Assembly: GCF_030027245.1 (NCBI RefSeq)
Contig: NZ_JASERT010000001.1
Coordinates: forward strand, 1,790,501 to 1,854,500
DNA from: Asticcacaulis sp. EMRT-3
Lineage (GTDB): Bacteria > Pseudomonadota > Alphaproteobacteria > Caulobacterales > Caulobacteraceae
Direction of reading: 5' to 3'
DNA: 64,000 nucleotides
Notes under the pieces: model-generated
Databases searched by the model: none
Told to the model about the DNA's origin: nothing
Seen by the model: the letters and a program-made list of their open reading frames with translations, nothing else
Position numbers and translations under genes: made by a program
Part shown: piece after piece, positions 58,956 through 64,000 of the stretch
Layout: every line of letters starts with the position of its first letter
How positions within the stretch are numbered: position 1 is the first letter of the stretch

Positions 58956-59918
58956 TCAGGCCGCCGATTGATCCGCAGTCCTGGGGCGTTTCGGCGGCAT
59001 GACATCCGCATCGAAAACCGGCTGGCCGGGCGCGGCGGGATCGAGTGAAAACCGGGCTTTCAGCGGGCTTTTATGGCCCCGATAGCCGCCCATTTGCTTG
59101 ACGAGGCGCGCGAAAATGACCTTCAGCGGCTCCAACCATTTAGGTGAGCGATCCATTGACGGATTGAGCCCGAACCAGCGCCGCAAAACCCCGTTGGCAT
59201 AGAGGACATTGGCCCGCCACAGGGCGCGCGGCGTCATGAATTCAATCGACAGCGACACATTGACGACGCCGTGATTGACGATGCGATGCGGCGCATTTTG
59301 CTGCCAGGTCATCATCTCGCCGGGCTTCAGATCGTGGATCAGGGCATGGGCGTCGAAGGCCGGGTCATAGGGCAGTTGCTCATCGCTTTCGCGCAAGGCC
59401 ACGCCTTCCATATGACGGTCAGAGACGCATTGAACGTGCGGCGGATAGAGGTAGAGGCGCTTGACGCCGCGCACCTGCCACAGCATGACCAGCGGTATAT
59501 CGAGATGGTAAAAGACGTGGGCATTGGGCGAGGAAATCAAGAGGCCGAGATCCTGTTTCAGCGTGGCGACGCCCGCCTTCGCCCTGATCTCGGCAAACAT
59601 GGTGTCGCACAGGGCGGCAATCCCGGCATCGGCGTGATTGACCTTGCGCAGATTGAGCCACAGACGCCCCGTCTTGACGCCTTCCATCAGGGTGCGGCCA
59701 TCCATCTCGCCACGCCGGCCCAGATACCATTCGCCCCAGTTGGCCGGGTCATAACCCATGCTGAACACCTCCAGCCGGTCGCGCGGATAGCGGTCGATCA
59801 GGGCGATCAGGGCCTCGTCCGTGAACAGGTCGCTCTTATCGAGATCGTGACGGAACAGCAGGTTCTTGCGTGAGAATTTTGCCGTATTTTCAGGCGTCCA
59901 GTGCAGGAGGTCATTCAT
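58956..59918 (-). CDS. Cupin-like (JmjC-type) domain protein
   Basis: A 320-residue protein from ATG 59916-59918 (AGGACG upstream). The double-stranded beta-helix shows HVFYHLDIPLVMLWQVRGVK, YLYPPHVQCVSDRH, LKPGEMMTWQQNAPHRIVNHG, SIEFMTP: a His-X-Asp (HLD) and later His (PHRIVNH) that fit an iron(II)/oxoglutarate-like site. It overlaps nothing but begins two bases after the glycosyltransferase stop codon and is the last gene of a three-gene unit. Confidence 0.78.
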   Translation of the reverse strand: MNDLLHWTPENTAKFSRKNLLFRHDLDKSDLFTDEALIALIDRYPRDRLEVFSMGYDPANWGEWYLGRRGEMDGRTLMEGVKTGRLWLNLRKVNHADAGIAALCDTMFAEIRAKAGVATLKQDLGLLISSPNAHVFYHLDIPLVMLWQVRGVKRLYLYPPHVQCVSDRHMEGVALRESDEQLPYDPAFDAHALIHDLKPGEMMTWQQNAPHRIVNHGVVNVSLSIEFMTPRALWRANVLYANGVLRRWFGLNPSMDRSPKWLEPLKVIFARLVKQMGGYRGHKSPLKARFSLDPAAPGQPVFDADVMPPKRPRTADQSAA

Positions 59919-59920
59919 AT

Positions 59921-60901
59921 CTAACGTCCTTTCGGCTTGGGCTTCAAAAGGGCTGTACCGTAAAAGCCGATCTTGAAAGGGGGAAACCACAAAACCTTGC
60001 CGCCGCCGCGCGCCGCCTTGTCGAGACGCCGCGCAGCCCCTTTTTGACCGGTGAGGGCCAGCAGGCCGCCCCAGGCGCCAAACAGCAGGGCTTGCGCCAA
60101 GCCTTGCGCCATCCAGGCGGCGCAGGTGACAGGCTTGCCCGTCTTGGCGGCGGTGTAACTCGGCCCCTGACCATAGGCGAAGGCGCGCAACAGCGTATAG
60201 GAAAGACGGGCGCGGGCGTCCGGCACATCCTCGAAAACGGGGGCGTCATGCGCCCAGGCGATGACCGCGCCGCTCGTCATCAGGCCGTGGAAAAGCTGGT
60301 CGTCCTCGCCGCCCATATTATTATGCGCCACCGAAAAAGGCGCGTGGTCCTTCGGCAGGGCAGAACAGCGGATCAGGCTGTTGCCGCAGCCATAATAATG
60401 GCTCAGAAGCTGCGACTCCTGCGGGCCGAAGCGCGAGAAAAAGCGTTCTATATAGCCGTCATGCGCCGTGTCGGCCTTGGGAAGGCGCGCCGTCACCGGG
60501 CCGAAGACGACATCGGCGTTGAAATCAGATTGCGCGGCCATCAGCCGGGCCAGCCAGTCAGGCGGGGCCTCTTCGTCATCGTCAAGAAAGGCGATGAAAT
60601 CGGCTGTGCAGGCGGCCACCGCCCTATTGCGCGCATTGGCGACGCCGGTGGCCGGTTCGTGCAGATAGATGACATCGAAATCCACGCTGGCGGCAAAGGC
60701 CGTCACCTGCGCGCGGGCCGAGGCTTCCGGGCTGTTGTCGCACACAATGACATCGAAACCGGTCAGGGTCTGGTGCGTCAGGCAAAGCAGCGCCGTGGCC
60801 AGCCCTTCGGAGCGGCGGAAGGTGGGGATGATGACGCTGATCGTGGTCATAGACGAGAGGTTCCGGCTTTCTATTGTCCAGTCGGCGTGGCTATCCGGCA
60901 T
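59921..60901 (-). CDS. Family 2 glycosyltransferase
   Basis: A 326-residue GT2. I start at ATG 60899-60901 because GGAGG sits five bases upstream and the start overlaps the preceding gene, coupling translation; ATG 60850 is the minimal alternative. TTISVIIPTFRRSEGLATAL opens the GT-A fold, DxD-type FLDDDEEAPPDWL (about residue 110) binds nucleotide-sugar, and GCGNSLIRCSALP, GGEDDQLFHGLMTSG follow. No membrane domain apart from a weak hydrophobic stretch near the C-terminus. Confidence 0.88.
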   Translation of the reverse strand: MPDSHADWTIESRNLSSMTTISVIIPTFRRSEGLATALLCLTHQTLTGFDVIVCDNSPEASARAQVTAFAASVDFDVIYLHEPATGVANARNRAVAACTADFIAFLDDDEEAPPDWLARLMAAQSDFNADVVFGPVTARLPKADTAHDGYIERFFSRFGPQESQLLSHYYGCGNSLIRCSALPKDHAPFSVAHNNMGGEDDQLFHGLMTSGAVIAWAHDAPVFEDVPDARARLSYTLLRAFAYGQGPSYTAAKTGKPVTCAAWMAQGLAQALLFGAWGGLLALTGQKGAARRLDKAARGGGKVLWFPPFKIGFYGTALLKPKPKGR

Positions 60902-62033
60902 CGGCACCTCCGCGACGCCTTCCGGCCTGAGCGAAGGCCTGAGCCACTCCGCCGATCCGGCCCGACATATCCAGTTCGAGGCAGGCGATCTGATCGAAAC
61001 GGCGATTGACACGGCCATAGGTTTCGGCCACGCGCTGACCCATCAGACGGGCCGTGCGCTGCGCCGTCAGGGCCATGTTTTCATAGAGGCGCGCGCCCGA
61101 TGAATTGCCATAGAGACGGACATGGCGCACTTCGAACTGCGTGTTGCAAAAGGCGCTTTTGTAATGGGTCTGGCCGGTGGAGAGGTCGTAATAGCGCAGA
61201 CCCGCCGCCTTCAGCGACATCTGGCAGTCATTGAGGAAGACCTGGCCGGGCGAATAGGCGGCATAGGCCGGATCAAAGGTCGAAACCCACGGATGGCCAC
61301 GCGCACCAAGGCGCGGGCCATAATGATACAATACCGGCTTGCCACCGGCGGTCAGCGTGATCAGACAGCCATGCAGGCCGTTTTCAGGGGCTTCGAACAG
61401 TTGATCGAGCAGGCGGGCCGCCCACGGCGCGCCTAAGAAATCATGCAGGCCGTTTTCGCGGATCTGGGCGCGTTTGATGGCCAGCATGGCGGCGAAATGC
61501 TCGCGGTTGCGGTCACCGACGATAATGCCGATCTCGCCGTGATCCTCTTCCAGACGGCGGCGCAGGCGATTGACATTCTTATTCTGTTTTTTGGTCAGAT
61601 TATTCAGCGTGCCGTCATGCGACAGATCAATGCCATAGGCGGTGTCGATCTCACCCTCATCACCTCCGACGACACCGTGCGGATCGATCAGACCGATGGC
61701 CTGAAAACGGCTGAGGCCCGCCAGACGCAAGGCGCTGCGCATATCGAGCGGCGGATCGGCAAAGCTGATCAGGGCGCTGTAATCGGCAAAGGGCGCACCG
61801 ACAGGCCGACCGAAACCGTGCGGACGGCGGTGGTGCGGCAAAAAGCCGATGGTCTGGCCCTTTTGGCGATAAACGGCGACCTGCACATCATCGCGCACAC
61901 CGGCTACGGCCTGGACGAAATCGGGCGTCAGTAGCGGTGAGGCAAGGGCCGGTTCGGCGGCCAGCATGGCGCGCCAGATGTCCGCATCACGCGCGGACAC
62001 ATCTTGCGCCTTCACAATGTCACAGGTCAGCAT
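60891..62033 (-). CDS. FemAB/GNAT-like acyltransferase (CelD/BcsL type)
   Basis: A 380-residue protein starting at ATG 62031-62033. GNAT/FemAB-like features: QVAVYRQKGQTIGFLPHHRR, LTKKQNKNVNRLRRRLEEDH (typical of CelD/BcsL family), GKPVLYHYGPRLGARGHPWVSTFD and DLSTGQTHYKSAFCNTQFEV. Such proteins modify envelope polysaccharide or peptidoglycan. First gene of the three-gene unit. An R3 element lies upstream. Confidence 0.82.
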   Translation of the reverse strand: MLTCDIVKAQDVSARDADIWRAMLAAEPALASPLLTPDFVQAVAGVRDDVQVAVYRQKGQTIGFLPHHRRPHGFGRPVGAPFADYSALISFADPPLDMRSALRLAGLSRFQAIGLIDPHGVVGGDEGEIDTAYGIDLSHDGTLNNLTKKQNKNVNRLRRRLEEDHGEIGIIVGDRNREHFAAMLAIKRAQIRENGLHDFLGAPWAARLLDQLFEAPENGLHGCLITLTAGGKPVLYHYGPRLGARGHPWVSTFDPAYAAYSPGQVFLNDCQMSLKAAGLRYYDLSTGQTHYKSAFCNTQFEVRHVRLYGNSSGARLYENMALTAQRTARLMGQRVAETYGRVNRRFDQIACLELDMSGRIGGVAQAFAQAGRRRGGADAG

Positions 62034-62103
62034 GATAGCCTTTTCGAAACACACGTGCCCCCGCAACCGGCCACCATGCAAGCATCGGGCCGATATTTTA
62101 CAC

Positions 62104-62148
62104 GCATCTGGATCCGAAAAGTGCGTCACACTTTTCGGGATGCGCTCT
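62104..62148. repeat. R3 palindromic repeat
   Basis: GCATCTGGATCCGAAAAGTG..CACTTTTCGGGATGCGCTCT. Part of the 324-base gap 62034-62357 upstream of the acyltransferase gene; the right half of the gap has direct repeats (62236-62265) and AT-rich sequence. Confidence 0.8.
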
Positions 62149-62235
62149 AAACACCTTAGCGGACAAGGATGAAGATCGGGTATGGCCACATGCTTAACGG
62201 GCGGGTAAGGATCGATAAATATGTCAACTAAGCCA

Positions 62236-62265
62236 GACATTATGACAAGCTCACTGGACATTATG
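62236..62265 (+). promoter_or_regulatory. Two direct repeats GACATTATG, 21 bases apart
   Basis: GACATTATG at 62236-62244 and 62257-62265, start to start 21 bases, two helical turns. They lie about 95 bases upstream of the winged-helix-like gene and may be operator half-sites. Confidence 0.4.
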
Positions 62266-62357
62266 CACTTTACATACCTAATTTTTAACCACGGTTTTCA
62301 TTAACCAACCATAAAAACGAAAAATTCATCACAATTCTTGCGGGAGCGTTTGTTTTG

Positions 62358-62870
62358 ATGTATCTGTACATCATGGAACAGAATCGCACCCAGACTGGTA
62401 TGATAAAATCGGCTGACTTGCTGGCAGGATTTAACGCGCTTGTGCGCGAACGTGATGAATACATCGCTCGCGCCCATGAGATAAATGACCGTTTGGAAAA
62501 GATCGCGGTCATGTTGGGCATTAGCACAACCGCTACACCTTCCCACCATGTGAAGCGTAATGACAATCCTCCTATTCAAGAGGATGTACAGTCAATGAGC
62601 ATGGGGGAGTATGCGCGCTTTATCCTTTCTCGCACTACCAGCGGCCTGTCTCGAAAGGCGCTGCGAACCGAAATGGAAAAAAACCCCAAGTTTAGGGAGC
62701 GCATCGAAAATCAGGTGAACGTGTATTATAATACAATCGGTCGTTACGTAAAATCGGATCGCATCATTGATTTGGACGGGACGCTATATCACCCTAACCA
62801 TGCGCCTGCACATGGGCCGCATAGTGGTCACGAAAAGGACGATGAGGAAAAAGACATTTATGATTTATAA
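62358..62870 (+). CDS. Winged-helix-like protein, unknown, AT-rich codon use
   Basis: A 170-residue protein starting at ATG 62358 after CGGGAG. Residues 20-55 are a charged helix (ALVRERDEYIARAHEINDRL) and residues about 80-145 have the look of a HARE/winged-helix domain (MGEYARFILSRTTSGLSRKA, LRTEMEKNP, VYYNTIGRYVKSDRIIDLDG, TLYHP). C-terminus acidic (HEKDDEEKDIYDL). The sequence is AT-richer than the chromosomal genes, suggesting transfer. Function inferred as DNA binding only. Confidence 0.7.
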   Translation: MYLYIMEQNRTQTGMIKSADLLAGFNALVRERDEYIARAHEINDRLEKIAVMLGISTTATPSHHVKRNDNPPIQEDVQSMSMGEYARFILSRTTSGLSRKALRTEMEKNPKFRERIENQVNVYYNTIGRYVKSDRIIDLDGTLYHPNHAPAHGPHSGHEKDDEEKDIYDL

Positions 62871-62896
62871 AAGCCCCGCCTTTCAGCGGGGCCTTT
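62870..62896 (+). terminator. Rho-independent terminator of winged-helix-like gene
   Basis: AAAAGCCCCGCCTTTCAGCG pairs as GCCCCGC..GCGGGGC followed by CTTTAT, right after the stop codon. Confidence 0.75.
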
Positions 62897-62899
62897 ATG

Positions 62900-62971
62900 G
62901 GGCGTGGCTTGGTGCTGATCCTCGGCTACCCACCTGCGGTTCAGGGGGTTCGATTCCCCTCACGTCCACAC
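62900..62971 (+). other. tRNA/tmRNA-like 3' end, probable attachment-site remnant
   Basis: The 3' half looks like a tRNA: T arm GGGGG-TTCGATT-CCCCT, then CACGTCC, discriminator A and CAC (not CCA). GGGCGTG at 62900-62906 could pair with CACGTCC. The middle (37 bases) does not form proper D and anticodon arms and the molecule would be too short, so it is not a working tRNA. It may mark an integration end. Confidence 0.5.
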
Positions 62972-63114
62972 CCACTTCAATTTCGCCATAGGGCCTAATC
63001 CTTGGCCGGTCACGGCCCTATGACAACCACTCAAACCACCCAAGGGTAGAAGGAGTATCCCATGTGGCAAGCCACCAGAAGATAAGCTCTAGGAGCTTTC
63101 ATTGTTAGCTCGCC

Positions 63115-63150
63115 TTAGAGGCTGTCATGCGTTAGCATGACGGCCTCTAA
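63115..63150. repeat. Strong hairpin, 16-base-pair stem
   Basis: TTAGAGGCTGTCATGC-GTTA-GCATGACGGCCTCTAA: 16-base stem with a single G-U pair and a four-base loop, in the AT-rich island, 20 bases before the small gene at 63170. No T run follows, so a terminator is doubtful. Confidence 0.6.
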
Positions 63151-63169
63151 TGGTTTGGAGCATACGGCA

Positions 63170-63319
63170 ATGACCGAAAATGTCAAGGAAACAGCGCCAT
63201 CCGAGCAAGAAATTGCTGAGAGAAGGGATGATATTGTGCGCCTGATGATACATACGCCTCCAAAGGCTAGGCCGAAGAATCCAAATAGCGGAAAATTAGG
63301 ACGCCCAATTGCATCCTAA
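63170..63319 (+). CDS. Small protein next to IS1595 remnant, unknown
   Basis: A 49-residue protein (MTENVKETAPSEQEIAERRD), with a Pro/Lys/Arg-rich ending TPPKARPKNPNSGKLGRPIA. Ribosome site GGAG lies about nine bases upstream of ATG 63170. Small basic proteins of this kind are sometimes found beside IS1595 transposases. Real gene status uncertain. Confidence 0.45.
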   Translation: MTENVKETAPSEQEIAERRDDIVRLMIHTPPKARPKNPNSGKLGRPIAS

Positions 63320-63367
63320 TCTCCCCACCGCTTTCGCTTAATCCACCGTGTTTTACGACGATTGCCT

Positions 63368-63790
63368 TTAGGCTTGGGCGGTTTGTTCAGCGTCAGGTCT
63401 GCGATACATCAGGCGACGGCCTACGGCACCCTTGATCGCACGGTTTGTGCGGTCTTCATCATTGCAGCCGGTTGCCTCGCGGTTTGTGTAGCGAAAATCA
63501 AATTCGGCAAGATAACGCGGAAGGTGTTGCGCGCCACAATGCTGATAGATGCCGCGCATACCCCGCTTGAAGATGCCAAAGAAGCCTTCTATCTGGTTCG
63601 TCGTAATCGTGCGGTCTTCCTTGTTTACATACTCTTTTTGAGCATGATTGACCGATTTATGGCTGGCGAAGTCCTTGACTGGGGTCTTGTAGTGATTGGC
63701 TTCATCAGTGATCAGGTTGGCATTAGGGCTTACGTGAGCGGTCAAGATCGCCGCGATTGATGCAAAGTTGGTGGAAGTATCGCTAGGCTT
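63368..63790 (-). pseudogene. Truncated IS1595-family transposase
   Basis: Minus-strand frame with SDTSTNFASIAAILTAHVSP, NLITDEANHYKTPV, VNHAQKEYV and the C-terminal NQIEGFFGIFKRGMRGIYQH, LPRYLAEFDFRYTN, typical of the ISXO2-like (DDE) domain of IS1595 transposases. The N-terminal half, with the zinc-ribbon and first catalytic Asp, is missing: homology stops at about 63790, exactly where the XRE gene begins on the other strand. No full-length copy is in the window. Confidence 0.85.
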
Positions 63791-63982
63791 ATGAAAAACC
63801 GCATCAAGGTTTTGCGCGCCGAACGCAACTGGTCACAGGCCGATCTGGCTGACCAGCTCAAGGTGTCGCGCCAAACCACCAATGCCATCGAAACCGGCAA
63901 ATATGATCCGTCCCTGCCGCTGGCCTTCAGTATTGCCGCGCTATTTGGGATGCGAATTGAAGACATCTTTATCTCGGAATAG
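63791..63982 (+). CDS. XRE/Cro-type small regulator (YozG-like)
   Basis: A 63-residue single-HTH protein: MKNRIKVLRAERNWSQADLA, DQLKVSRQTTNAIETGKYDPSL, FSIAALFGMRIEDIFISE. This is the compact regulator family related to YozG. Its start codon is at the truncation point of the IS1595 transposase, so either it lies just beyond the insertion or the joining was by recombination. The rest of its operon lies beyond the window. Confidence 0.9.
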   Translation: MKNRIKVLRAERNWSQADLADQLKVSRQTTNAIETGKYDPSLPLAFSIAALFGMRIEDIFISE

Positions 63983-64000
63983 TCCGTGCCTGTTTGAGGG

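Noticed and set aside
62900-62971. Functional tRNA gene
   Set aside because: T arm and acceptor pair well but D and anticodon arms cannot form and the 3' end lacks CCA; kept only as tRNA-like remnant.
63362-63760. 132-residue plus-strand open frame over the IS1595 remnant
   Set aside because: It is antisense to clear transposase sequence.

Overview
The window comes from an alphaproteobacterium, most likely a member of the Caulobacteraceae. This rests on gene content: a Caulobacter/Rhodobacter-type gene transfer agent (GTA) cluster, a ChpT phosphotransferase, a DivJ/PleC-like kinase, a MucR regulator, DUF2336 proteins, and CtrA-type promoter boxes. The genus is not certain; an Asticcacaulis-like genome would fit. 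The DNA is GC-rich (about 60 % by eye) and densely coding, except for an AT-richer island at the right end.

Layout. 1-8655 (minus strand): a GTA structural cluster in the canonical order from a gp1-position gene through terminase, portal, protease, capsid, connectors, tail tube, tape measure, gp12 and the start of gp13, which runs off the left edge. 8759-11054: a LacI-family regulator, two tiny lipoproteins of extreme composition and a UPF0260 protein. 11151-23585: housekeeping and metabolic genes (ABC-F ATPase, DUF2336 protein, esterase, aldo/keto reductase, peptide chain release factor 3, hemolysin III-like protein), several unrecognised. 23674-31311: a secreted protein, two histidine kinases, SufE, a stand-alone DnaA domain IV protein, a PAS protein, MucR and a second DUF2336 protein. 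31359-38753: cysK, then chpT followed by cheA-cheW-cheY-cheB-cheR. 38793-41329: tRNA-Ala, YggT, YggU and the electron transfer flavoprotein. 41589-49661: a cytochrome c, pheA-slyX, part of a cytochrome c maturation operon (ccmC-ccmD-ccmG), a TetR regulator, a HIG1 protein with a cobalamin adenosyltransferase, and an NlpC/P60 hydrolase. 49867-57439: an M17 peptidase, a TPR lipid-free secreted protein, nrdB, apaG, a double-domain dCTP deaminase, an acetate transporter and an MFS exporter. 57795-62033: a radical SAM protein and a three-gene surface-modification cassette. 62034-64000: AT-rich island with a winged-helix-like gene, a tRNA-like 3' end, a truncated IS1595 transposase and an XRE regulator.

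How the parts connect. The clearest regulatory signal is that the window holds exactly three perfect TTAA-N7-TTAA (CtrA) boxes that I could find, all in promoter regions: upstream of chpT (the phosphotransferase that feeds CtrA), upstream of nrdB, and between apaG and the dCTP deaminase gene. This suggests that one cell-cycle regulator acts on its own phosphorelay and on dNTP supply.

Three families of dispersed palindromic repeats fill many gaps. Family R1 (four copies, about 115 bp) always sits directly at the 3' end of a gene in the same relative orientation, and in three copies supplies the TAG stop codon. Family R2 (eight sites) and R3 (four sites) also occupy gaps inside the GTA operon, with R2 elements on both sides of the major capsid gene. 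I did not find a CRISPR array, rRNA, or a plainly new multi-gene defence system; the best candidates for undescribed biology are the R1 elements, the DnaA domain IV protein, the small degenerate kinase and the CtrA/dNTP link.
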